Shown one piece after another: positions 7,125 to 14,004 of a stretch of 18,837 bases of DNA; position 1 is the first letter of the stretch, and every line of letters starts with the position of its first letter. The DNA is from Acidilobaceae archaeon UBA162 (GTDB taxonomy: Archaea; Thermoproteota; Thermoprotei_A; Sulfolobales; Acidilobaceae), in assembly GCA_002496425.1 (NCBI GenBank), contig DAJS01000008.1:17409-36245 (forward strand). Reading direction: 5' to 3'. Under the pieces are notes generated by a model, which had not been told where the DNA came from, searched no databases, and saw only the letters and a program-made list of their open reading frames with translations. Made by a program: the position numbers and the translations under genes.

Positions 7125-7612
7125 GCGGGAAGGAATGCGACAGGCTCTGCAACATGGCCTTTCAGGTTCTTCAGTTCAGTGCTGACAGGTTAGCTCAACT
7201 AATGAACGACCATAGGGGCCTCATAGACAGGCTGAACGAGGCCGTCAACCACGTCCTGTCGCTAGCTCTCCCCGAGAGATCAGAGGTCATGCAGGAGGTG
7301 TACGACAGTATTAAGGCGCTCAGGGACATGAGAGAAGGCATTCAGGGGGCAGCTAAGGACTACGCGCGTGTGGTTGACTGCTGTCTGGTCCGCGATGAGT
7401 ACCTGGAGGCTCTCCTTAACTACTACCTTTACGCTGGCTCAAAGGTCGAACGCGAGGCCCTCTCGAGAGCCCGGGCACTCACGCCCGTCACGGAGGAGCT
7501 GAGCGACGTGGATAGGACAGTGGAGGAGGTCAGGGATACCCTGGTGTTAGTAGCAGCAAGGTCAGCCTCAGCCGGCGGTCAGCCCTCACACGGCTCCTCA
7601 TCCAGCCACTGA
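7121..7612 (+). CDS. Unrecognised 163-residue all-helical protein, third gene of the glyS unit
   Basis: No family is recognised. The start TTG (7121-7123) again overlaps the preceding stop as TTGA. The protein is predicted to be nearly all alpha-helical: helices around 12-30 (MAFQVLQFSADRLAQLMND), 33-48, 55-90, 92-115 (CCLVRDEYLEALLNYYLY) and 120-150 (LTPVTEELSDVDRTVEEVRD). The pattern resembles a PhoU-like or four-helix bundle, without any diagnostic motif. Cysteines at 6, 10 and a CC pair near 88-89 are not arranged as a standard metal site. The last ~15 residues are a Gly/Ser/His-rich tail, likely disordered. It closes a three-gene unit with glyS. Confidence 0.78.
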   Translation: MSGKECDRLCNMAFQVLQFSADRLAQLMNDHRGLIDRLNEAVNHVLSLALPERSEVMQEVYDSIKALRDMREGIQGAAKDYARVVDCCLVRDEYLEALLNYYLYAGSKVEREALSRARALTPVTEELSDVDRTVEEVRDTLVLVAARSASAGGQPSHGSSSSH

Positions 7613-7699
7613 GGTCAGGCCGAAGTCGCTCCTCATACCGCCGCGCCGGTAGGAGTACCCAAGGGAGTGTTAAATATAAATGCCAGAGTAAAATAACCA

Positions 7700-7720
7700 G
7701 AAAAAATATTAAAAAATTAG
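7700..7720 (-). terminator. T-rich termination region for the 7729-8271 gene
   Basis: Read on the minus strand, two runs of six T separated by AATA occur within 10-30 nt after the stop codon. Archaeal transcription ends at such T tracts without needing a hairpin. The opposite strand of this 116-bp convergent gap offers no T run for the plus-strand operon ending at 7612. Confidence 0.5.
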
Positions 7721-7728
7721 GATTAGGT

Positions 7729-8271
7729 TTATCTCCTCCTTCTACCTCCGCCCCTGCCTTTGCCGGCGCCTATGGTTATGTTCCAGAGCTTCCTAGCCGT
7801 GACCTTCAGGCCAGCGCTTACTGCATCAAGTATCTTGGGGTTCAACTGCATCCTGGCCCTGGCGGGTGGCGGCGACAGCTTGCTGAGCTCCAGCCCTAGG
7901 CTCAGGACAGAGCTCAGTACCTCGCGGCTGCCGGGGTACTTGGTGCCGCCTACGAGGTCAGCAAAGTAGGGGGCCCAGGCTGTCGGATCCCTGCTCCTCC
8001 TGGTTATTATCAGGAAGCCACCGACAGCGGCACCGACGTCTGGCTTGAGCCTGTAGGAGGTGTAGGTTGATGTGCTCGCCTCCTCCTCTATGAATCCGCC
8101 TCCTCTTAGGGCCTTTGAGAGCGTGTTAAAGAGGTTCTCGGCGTTTCTGCCACCTATCCTGACCAACGTGACCTCACGGCCCTGGGCTCCAGGACCCCTG
8201 AACTGTATGACTGGTCCCCTGCTGGTCCTCCTCAGAACCAACCTGTATGTGACAGGCTTGGACTCTGCCAT
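7729..8271 (-). CDS. Unrecognised basic protein with Gly/Arg C-terminal tail
   Basis: I do not recognise the family. With ATG 8271 the protein has 180 residues. That start is chosen because GGTGA (complementary to the 16S 3' end) ends 6 nt upstream; ATG 8277, two codons earlier, would sit directly on the same GGTGA. The N-terminal half reads as beta strands with many Arg residues (YRLVLRRTSRGPVIQFRG, REVTLVRIGGRN); residues ~88-100 form a hydrophobic strand (GGFLIITRR); the C-terminal half is helical and ends in GKGRGGGRRRR. Net charge is strongly positive and there is no signal peptide, which suggests nucleic-acid or ribosome binding. It lies downstream of the DNA polymerase gene on the same strand but has its own TATA box (8321-8327). 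Confidence 0.8.
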   Translation of the reverse strand: MAESKPVTYRLVLRRTSRGPVIQFRGPGAQGREVTLVRIGGRNAENLFNTLSKALRGGGFIEEEASTSTYTSYRLKPDVGAAVGGFLIITRRSRDPTAWAPYFADLVGGTKYPGSREVLSSVLSLGLELSKLSPPPARARMQLNPKILDAVSAGLKVTARKLWNITIGAGKGRGGGRRRR

Positions 8272-8320
8272 TTGCATTCACCCTTTCAGGTGCTCAGGTG
8301 CTAGCGTAACGCTCAGCGTA

Positions 8321-8327
8321 ATTATAG
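8321..8327 (-). promoter_or_regulatory. TATA box for the basic-protein gene
   Basis: The minus strand reads CTATAAT, preceded by GGAAAA. It is about 53 nt upstream of ATG 8271, giving a leader of about 25 nt that includes the GGTGA ribosome binding site. Confidence 0.5.
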
Positions 8328-8380
8328 TTTTCCACTCGGAGATAGGGAGAATCCCATGACTCTTCCTACCTTCAGTATGT

Positions 8381-8424
8381 TTAACATCTTGACAGGCTGA
8401 GATACTGTTAAGCAAAGTCAAGAT
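8381..8424. repeat. Interleaved inverted repeats in the polB downstream gap
   Basis: ATCTTGAC (8386-8393) and GTCAAGAT (8417-8424) are perfect 8-bp arms. A second pair, TTAACA (8381-8386) and TGTTAA (8406-8411), crosses them, so the two pairings are mutually interleaved. In RNA they would form either a pseudoknot or two alternative hairpins; in DNA they could be operator half-sites. The element lies between the polB stop and the TATA box of the next gene. Confidence 0.45.
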
Positions 8425-8456
8425 ACCTTTAGATGGACCTGTTAGGCTCTAGGGGC

Positions 8457-11141
8457 TCACTCAGGAACCAGCTTGCGCGCACCGGCCAGCTCATCCCATC
8501 TGATCCCGAAGGCCAGGAGGAATTGCTCGAAGGCCGAGCGCACGTACTCCAGGTACTTTGAGGTATCCACGTCGCTCAGCTTCGCCAGCCTCACCGGTTT
8601 GACGCCTACCTTGTCCTTAGTTTTGACAAAAGCAATTATGTCACCCTTGCTCACGGGCACTCCCTCCTTGGCTAGGAACAGAGCAGCCTTGACATGCTGA
8701 GGCGTGTTTTTCCTGTACTCCTTTGGGTCCTTGCTGAGCATGACCTCTATGGCCAGCTGACTCAGCGTGTATTCCCTTCTCCTGAGCCTGTTGTAGATCT
8801 CCTGCACCTTGTACCTTAGGGCCACAAGGGTCTTCTCTATGTCCTCAGGGCCCTGCATGGAGCCCAGAAGCTTCAGGGCCTCCATCACTTCATCCTTTAT
8901 GAAGTCAGGGGTGTTGCTCTTCTTGGCTACCATACCCTTGACTACGGCTGAGCCTTCTGAGTCAAAGCCAACGTAATTCTTCTTGAGCCCGCTGAATAGG
9001 ACTAGCCTAAACGTCTTGTCAATGTCGAGATCCATGTTGTGCTTCTCCTGGACGTACCTTATGATCTCTTCCATGGCCTCCTTGGGTGGGTCCCATATGA
9101 ACAGGCTGTCAGTATCACCGTAAAGTATGTGAAGGTTCAGCTCCGACGCCTTGTGTAGTGTGTCTAGGAGCACAGATCTCCCAATGGCGGTCACGCTCTC
9201 AGCAACTGGCAGGCTGTAGAGTGCGAAGCCCTCGTTGCCGAAGACACCATAGCTGGCGTTTATGTATACCTTCATTGCCGCCTGGACAGTCTCGTACCAC
9301 CTTCTCTCTCCCTCGCTGAGGCTCTTGTCCTTGGCCTTCTTCTTGTAGACCTTGACCCTGAAGTCCCTGAGAAGCCCCACGAGCTGGCTCGATATTCCCT
9401 TCCTATCGCTACAGATCCTGTGGCCCACCTCAGGGACCTCGATGTAGTTAGTACAGTAAGGATTGTTGACCGTCTCATAGCTTAGGTTCCAGTTCCTTAT
9501 GACTGATGGGTACAGGCTGGCAAAGTCTAGGACTATGACATTGAAGAATACGCCCTGTGGCGGCTGAAGCACTATGGCACCCCTGTACTTCTTATCCTTT
9601 ATTACTGCGGCGCTGCGGGGCGCCTGAGAGCCCATGGATGATATGTCCTCCTGCGATGGTATCAGCAGGTTGCGGTGTCTGTGCTCCCAGTACAGCGTGC
9701 TTCTTATCCACGCTGAGACTTGCGACCTGGTAACCTCCTCAAGTCCCATCTTGCTTATCCTCATTATCAGCACGGCCAGGTTCCACGTCAGGTAGTTGTC
9801 AAACATGACCAGGTTCATGGTAAGGGCAGCGTCCTGCAGGTTATAGGCCGCCAGCTCGTCGAGGCCGACCAGGTTTATCATCTTGCTGAGCACGCGCTTG
9901 CCTTGGCCAAGCAGCGCCTCGGCAACAGCCTCAAGGCTCTTCTCCCTGTACCTGTTACCATAGGCGTAGCTCTGGAGCGCCTTAATGTCAAAGAACTTGT
10001 GTAAGTCCATGTGGAGGGACTTCTTGAAGGTCACATAGTCCTGGAGGAACGTTATTGGTATGTCATCATGGCTAACCCCTAGGTTTACAAGTCTGTTGTA
10101 AATATATGGTATGTCGAAGTTGTCGCCGTTGAAGGTGAGCACCACTGGGTACCTGGTGATCCTTCTCAGGGCCTCAAGGAGCAGCGCCCTCTCGCTGTCA
10201 AAGATCTCCACCTCTCCGTTTACCCGGATCTCGCCCGTGAACTCTATACCTGGCCTGTAGAGGAGGAGAACCTGCTTCCTGCCCTCATTGTCAACCAGGG
10301 ATACGCTTATGACAGGGTCATCAGCCTTAGCCGGATCAGGGAAGTGGCCCTCGCCGGGCTCAAGCACCTCAACGTCTATGGCTACCATAGGCGGCATAGG
10401 CGACGGTTGCTCAAAGATGGGCGCCCACTCCAGCGCCATCTGCTTCAGGTCCTCAGCGAAGTCCTTCTTTATCGCCTGCTCTAGGTCCTCGCTCCTCCTC
10501 CACTCCTTTGGCGTCCACGACGTTGAAACGTCATAGGGCATGCCGGGTATGAGTTGGTTATCGTAGATATAGTTCAGGTAGTACTTTATGTCTGCCTCCC
10601 ATACCCTGAACCCTTTGTCGGTCAACACCTTCCTCAACGTCTTCACGGCCAGGGGGTCATCTACTACAACCTTAGTGAGCTTCTGGTCCCTACCAGTCAG
10701 CGGGTTCCTCTTGGTGATCACAGCCAGGTTGCTGAAGGACTTGTAATTATTGAGATTCACGGGCATGCCGCCATCATCATTAATCATCATGTCAGTGAGG
10801 AAGTAGGGCTTATGCCCAGTCCTGTCAGGCACCTTTACCATGGACCTTGTCGAGGGGTCGTAGATTAGGGCCACGGCCCTGCCTAGGTCCCCCTCATAGC
10901 GAACCTCCATCAGGTAGCCGCTGGCCGAATCGACATAACCGTCCTGCTCAAACGACCACCAGCTCTCCACAGGCCCCTGGGTTGCTGCTGACGCCGCTGA
11001 GGACGCGGCCTCAGGAAGATACTCATAAACGGCCGGGGCAGGCACCGATGCCTTCGGCAGCTCCTGTGCGCGCTTATCCTCCTTAGCCTCAGCGGTGTGC
11101 TGGGCCTGAGCAGCTGTGGCCTCTACTGACCGCACTGGCAT
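8457..11141 (-). CDS. polB: Family B replicative DNA polymerase (PolB1-like)
   Basis: The 894-residue protein from the first ATG has all active-site motifs. Exonuclease: AIDVEVLEP (Exo I, D256/E258), TFNGDNFD (Exo II, N338/D343), YNLQDAAL (Exo III, Y433/D437). Polymerase: LDFASLYPSV (motif A, D539), KVYINASYGVFG (motif B, K624), YGDTDSLF (motif C, 674-680) and KKNYVG (720-725). Proofreading and synthesis should both be active. The N-terminal ~60 residues are Ala/Glu/Lys-rich and probably disordered. TGHKPYFLTDM and PLAVKTLRKVL align by eye with the N-terminal domain of Sulfolobus Dpo1. The true start is probably upstream: the same frame stays open and coding-like to 11381 (see findings), but no ATG, GTG or TTG occurs there. 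It is the main chromosomal replicase or one of the crenarchaeal PolB paralogues. Confidence 0.96.
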   Translation of the reverse strand: MPVRSVEATAAQAQHTAEAKEDKRAQELPKASVPAPAVYEYLPEAASSAASAATQGPVESWWSFEQDGYVDSASGYLMEVRYEGDLGRAVALIYDPSTRSMVKVPDRTGHKPYFLTDMMINDDGGMPVNLNNYKSFSNLAVITKRNPLTGRDQKLTKVVVDDPLAVKTLRKVLTDKGFRVWEADIKYYLNYIYDNQLIPGMPYDVSTSWTPKEWRRSEDLEQAIKKDFAEDLKQMALEWAPIFEQPSPMPPMVAIDVEVLEPGEGHFPDPAKADDPVISVSLVDNEGRKQVLLLYRPGIEFTGEIRVNGEVEIFDSERALLLEALRRITRYPVVLTFNGDNFDIPYIYNRLVNLGVSHDDIPITFLQDYVTFKKSLHMDLHKFFDIKALQSYAYGNRYREKSLEAVAEALLGQGKRVLSKMINLVGLDELAAYNLQDAALTMNLVMFDNYLTWNLAVLIMRISKMGLEEVTRSQVSAWIRSTLYWEHRHRNLLIPSQEDISSMGSQAPRSAAVIKDKKYRGAIVLQPPQGVFFNVIVLDFASLYPSVIRNWNLSYETVNNPYCTNYIEVPEVGHRICSDRKGISSQLVGLLRDFRVKVYKKKAKDKSLSEGERRWYETVQAAMKVYINASYGVFGNEGFALYSLPVAESVTAIGRSVLLDTLHKASELNLHILYGDTDSLFIWDPPKEAMEEIIRYVQEKHNMDLDIDKTFRLVLFSGLKKNYVGFDSEGSAVVKGMVAKKSNTPDFIKDEVMEALKLLGSMQGPEDIEKTLVALRYKVQEIYNRLRRREYTLSQLAIEVMLSKDPKEYRKNTPQHVKAALFLAKEGVPVSKGDIIAFVKTKDKVGVKPVRLAKLSDVDTSKYLEYVRSAFEQFLLAFGIRWDELAGARKLVPE

Positions 11142-11381
11142 GGTCTCGGGAACTGCCTTGGCTGCCTCTGCCCCGGCCTGCGCTCTGCGCTCTGGGCTCT
11201 CCTTTGATTGAAGGTAGTCCAGTATGCTCTTTGGCTTCCTCTGGGCCTGGGAGGAGGTGCCTGGTGGCGTGCTGGACCTCTGGGACTGAGGGCTAGACTC
11301 CTGGCTAGACCTGTCCTCAAGATCCTCAAGGTCCTTTATGAAGGCCTCAAGATCCTGCTGCTTGCGCTTCTGGACCAGGCC
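11142..11381 (-). other. Probable upstream coding extension of polB without a canonical start codon
   Basis: In the polB frame, 80 sense codons run upstream of ATG 11141 to a TGA at 11382-11384. They use the genome's preferred codons (AAG, AGG, GAG, ATA, CAG) and encode KQQDLEAFIKDLEDLED, a Ser/Gln/Pro linker, then KPKSILDYLQSK, which resembles a degenerate PCNA-interacting (PIP) box. Sulfolobus Dpo1 also begins with a short PIP-like motif and a polar linker. No ATG, GTG or TTG exists in these 80 codons; CTG at 11376-11378 is the most upstream candidate. A sequencing error, a CTG start or loss of the start codon are all possible. Confidence 0.5.
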
Positions 11382-11482
11382 TCAGCCCCTAGAGCGGCTG
11401 CCGCTGCTGCCTATTAGGCGGATTTGCCCAAGGGCTCAGGAGCCTCTAAGAGGTGCTGAGGTGCTGGAGCTGACCTCCTCCC

Positions 11483-11538
11483 CCGCCCTAAAGGGTAAGG
11501 ACCCCTTTGGGCGGTTCATAGATTCGTGGTTTACCGCC
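11483..11538. repeat. Two mutually exclusive stem-loops sharing a GGGCGGT segment
   Basis: CCGCCC (11483-11488) pairs with GGGCGG (11509-11514), extended by AAAGGG/CCCTTT, closing a 7-nt loop. The same GGCGGT (11510-11515) can instead pair with ACCGCC (11533-11538). The two folds cannot coexist. Confidence 0.55.
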
Positions 11539-11695
11539 TTCATCTTCATCACTTTACAGCTGGTGAGCGCTTTACACACCCTGCTCCATTAATCAGCGGC
11601 AGACCACGGGCTGGCTCTTCGGCCCTATTACTCCTGCCTCTTAGCGGGAGTCGCCTTCACTCCTACCTCCATGGGACTTGGGAATATGTAATGCT

Positions 11696-11750
11696 GGTGC
11701 AGGGACACATTGGCATTCGGGTGTGCCCGCTACGGCGACTTCCCTGCACC
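11696..11750. repeat. Long hairpin with perfect 10-bp outer stem
   Basis: GGTGCAGGGA (11696-11705) is the exact reverse complement of TCCCTGCACC (11741-11750). Inside, CGGG-TGTG-CCCG (718-729 of this block, i.e. 11718-11729) forms a small tetraloop hairpin. No T tract follows on either strand, so a simple terminator is unlikely. Confidence 0.6.
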
Positions 11751-11872
11751 GCTCTACAACAAGCATTTAAGACCTAAAGGCTTACCCGCCTTAAAAGGTG
11801 ATGCTTATCCTTTCACTTCGTCATTTACATAAAATGCCCGATTAGAGGAGCCCTATTATATGTGCTTAGCTG

Positions 11873-11882
11873 TTTAAATTAA
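11873..11882 (+). promoter_or_regulatory. TATA box for the Hdr-like membrane oxidoreductase gene
   Basis: TTTAAATTAA lies about 40 nt before the TTG start at 11917, giving a leader of roughly 10-15 nt. A second AT-rich box, CTATTATATG near 11853-11862, lies further upstream and is an alternative. Confidence 0.45.
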
Positions 11883-11916
11883 TACTTCATAGTCACGCGC
11901 CACTGACTGAGGCGGC

Positions 11917-14004
11917 TTGACGGAGATAAGCATCATATACTTCGTCTACACTAAGCAGTACGAGCCTCTAGTCTACGGCCTTGGGCTGGTCGTCTTCGTC
12001 TGGCTGCTCTACGCTGCATACAGGGGCTATAGAAGGTGGACCTACGGGCTGAGCCGCTGGAGGCTCATGTGCTGGCCGCCCGGCTACGGCCTGCGCAGGG
12101 CGGTCTCTAACTTCGTCAACTTTGTGCTCCTGCAGCGTCGCATCCTGAGGCAGAGGTTCCCGGGAACCATGCATGCGCTCATCTTCTACGGGATAGGCTG
12201 GCTCTTCATAGCCACGATACTCAGCGCCATAAACGAGCACGTTGTTGTCTTCCTGGTAGGCAACGTCTACCTGGCCTACAAGCTTATCAACAATATAGCA
12301 GGCTTCATGGCGCTAGCAGGGGTCATAGTTGCCCTGGTCCGCAGGGCCCTGAGGCTGACGCCTAACCTGCCGCAGGACTCTTACTACTACATAGTTCTCG
12401 TAATGCTGCTGCTCATACTAGTGACTGGGTTCATGATAGACGGTATCTTCGCCGTTAGCTACAGGCTCACATGGGAGGCGGCCTGGTTCGACCCCGGAGG
12501 CTACCCGTTCTTCCTTTGGGCCAGGGGGCTGCCACGCCAGGAGCTCGTAGTTACAACCCAGATAGTCTTTTTGGTCCACGTTTTGCTGGCCATGGCAGCG
12601 CTGATACTGATACCGTTCACTAACCTGTGGCACATCTACCCAGCAGCCCTCAACGTTACCTTCCAGCGCGAGGGCACAGCGCCCCAGGGGGTCAAGCCGG
12701 TAACCGACATAGATGAGAGGATAGAGAAGGGCCAGCCCATAGGCATCGTCAGGCTCTCAGACACTACCTGGAAGCAGAGGCTTGACTTCGATGCCTGCAC
12801 CAGCTGCATGAGGTGCACCAACGCCTGCCCAGCCTTTGCGACCGGCAAGCAACTGAGTCCCAGGGATGTTATCGTGACCATGAGGGATGCCATGCACTCT
12901 GGCCTGTGGGACCAGCAGGCCTGGGGCGAGGGCAGGCTACAGGTCAACCCTGAGGCAGTATGGAGCTGCGTTACGTGTGGCGCTTGCGTCTACGAGTGCC
13001 CAGTGACGATACATCACGTGGACACCATAATAGACATGAGGAGGGGCATGGTGAGCCTCGGCTCCGATTATGTGCCCAAGGACTCGCTTGACGTCCTCTA
13101 CAAGCTCCAACAGACAGGCAACCCCTTCGGCGCTAACCCGTATGAGAGGGAACAATGGCTGGCAGAGCTCGCCCAGAGGCTCGGCAATGACGTTGTGGCC
13201 AAGGAGAGCGAGGAGTACGACTACCTTTACTGGCCGGGCTGCATAACGTCCTATGACCCTAGGATAAGGCCCGTAGGCGAGGCCGTGGTGGAGCTGCTCA
13301 GGATGGCAGGACTTAAGGTTGCTATAATACCTACTCAGCCCTGCTGCGGCGAGCCAGCGAGAGCTATAGGTGACGAGGCGCTCTTCGTGGAGCTGATGAA
13401 GCAGGCCCTAGCTGAGCTCAGCAAGTACAGGTTCAAGAAGCTCCTGGTCAGCTGCCCTCACGGCTACAACAACCTCAAGAACGTATACAAGATGTACAGG
13501 GGCTACCTGACGTCAAGAGAGGATACCAAGGACCTGGTTAAGGTGCTTGACTCGCTTGATGTTGAGCATCACTCAATTGTCCTGGCGAGGCTTGTCAGGG
13601 AGGGCAGGCTTAGGCCTTCGGCCAAGCTAAACTACGCTGTGACCTATCACGATCCATGTTACCTGGGCAGGTGGAACGGTGTCTTCGAGGAGCCGAGAAA
13701 TGTAATAAAGTCCACGGGGCTGAGGATAAAGGAGATGCCCAGGAACAGGGCCAGAAGCTTCTGCTGCGGTGCCGGTGGTGGCCAGCTCTTCTATGAGATA
13801 AAGAGAGGCGAGAGAATAGCAACCGTCAGGGCCAGGGAGGCCTCGCAGACGCTCGGCGAGGGGTCCCAGGACAGGAGGGTCGTGGCCGTGGCCTGCCCAT
13901 ACTGCAACACCATGTTCAGAGGTGAAGCCGGCAGCTTCGGCTTCACGGTGAAGGACGTGGCTGAGCTGCTGCTCGAGTCTGTTAAGGGCTCACAGGAGGC
14001 CTAG
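11917..14004 (+). CDS. Membrane-bound Hdr/NarI-like iron-sulfur oxidoreductase (HdrE-HdrD-type fusion; possible ETF:quinone reductase)
   Basis: The protein has 695 residues. Residues ~18-240 hold about five to six membrane helices (18-36, 85-105, 125-141, 157-178, 211-234) with histidines 86, 108, 221 and 239 as possible haem b ligands, as in NarI/DsrM. Two [4Fe-4S] motifs follow: C294/C297/C300/C304 and C351/C354/C357/C361. Two CCG domains follow these: C442, CCG 476-478, CPHG 513-516; and C581, CCG 616-618, CPYC 660-663. The second CCG is complete; the first lacks its last cysteine (Gly516). The layout matches DsrMK/HmeCD-type enzymes and the single-chain ETF:menaquinone oxidoreductases (FadF/EMO). 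It would pass electrons between a cytosolic donor and the membrane quinone pool; the donor is unknown, since no ETF or acyl-CoA dehydrogenase gene is in view. The start is TTG 11917. The 3' end overlaps hsp20 by 23 bp, convergently. Confidence 0.88.
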   Translation: MTEISIIYFVYTKQYEPLVYGLGLVVFVWLLYAAYRGYRRWTYGLSRWRLMCWPPGYGLRRAVSNFVNFVLLQRRILRQRFPGTMHALIFYGIGWLFIATILSAINEHVVVFLVGNVYLAYKLINNIAGFMALAGVIVALVRRALRLTPNLPQDSYYYIVLVMLLLILVTGFMIDGIFAVSYRLTWEAAWFDPGGYPFFLWARGLPRQELVVTTQIVFLVHVLLAMAALILIPFTNLWHIYPAALNVTFQREGTAPQGVKPVTDIDERIEKGQPIGIVRLSDTTWKQRLDFDACTSCMRCTNACPAFATGKQLSPRDVIVTMRDAMHSGLWDQQAWGEGRLQVNPEAVWSCVTCGACVYECPVTIHHVDTIIDMRRGMVSLGSDYVPKDSLDVLYKLQQTGNPFGANPYEREQWLAELAQRLGNDVVAKESEEYDYLYWPGCITSYDPRIRPVGEAVVELLRMAGLKVAIIPTQPCCGEPARAIGDEALFVELMKQALAELSKYRFKKLLVSCPHGYNNLKNVYKMYRGYLTSREDTKDLVKVLDSLDVEHHSIVLARLVREGRLRPSAKLNYAVTYHDPCYLGRWNGVFEEPRNVIKSTGLRIKEMPRNRARSFCCGAGGGQLFYEIKRGERIATVRAREASQTLGEGSQDRRVVAVACPYCNTMFRGEAGSFGFTVKDVAELLLESVKGSQEA

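Larger units (their letters stand above)
11385..11916. other. Non-coding divergent interval with strong predicted hairpins; candidate structured RNA
   Basis: No convincing protein is encoded on either strand: ORFs here are short and lack the local codon style. Four stem-loops stand out: 11483-11514 (12 bp with one bulged base), 11510-11538 (6 bp, mutually exclusive with the first), 11630-11651 (8 bp with one G-U pair) and 11696-11750 (10 bp perfect outer stem). On the minus strand a TATA-like CCTTTTAAGG at 11789-11798 could start a transcript near 11768 that would span all of them, about 290 nt. I looked for the conserved cores of SRP RNA and RNase P RNA and for tRNA T-arms and did not find them. 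The right-hand end holds the promoter of the next gene. Confidence 0.4.

Noticed and set aside
11540..11556. C/D box sRNA starting at a minus-strand GTGATGA
   Set aside because: No CTGA D box occurs within about 70 nt downstream on that strand.
11694..11758. Single-hairpin H/ACA guide RNA ending in ACA at 11756-11758
   Set aside because: The 10-bp lower stem plus an 11-nt loop side puts any pocket about 26 nt from the ACA, not the usual 14-16, and no K-turn is evident.
11480..11768. SRP RNA or RNase P RNA
   Set aside because: I could not find the SRP helix 8 core (GTCAGG ... GGAAG ... AGCA) nor the RNase P GAGGAAAGTCC and ACAGAA/GGCTTA elements on either strand. The partial GGGAAGTC near 11741 is consumed by a perfect stem.
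11338..11777. Overlapping plus-strand open frames in the large intergenic interval
   Set aside because: They are short, run through the hairpins, lack the local codon style and have no ribosome binding sites or recognisable domains.
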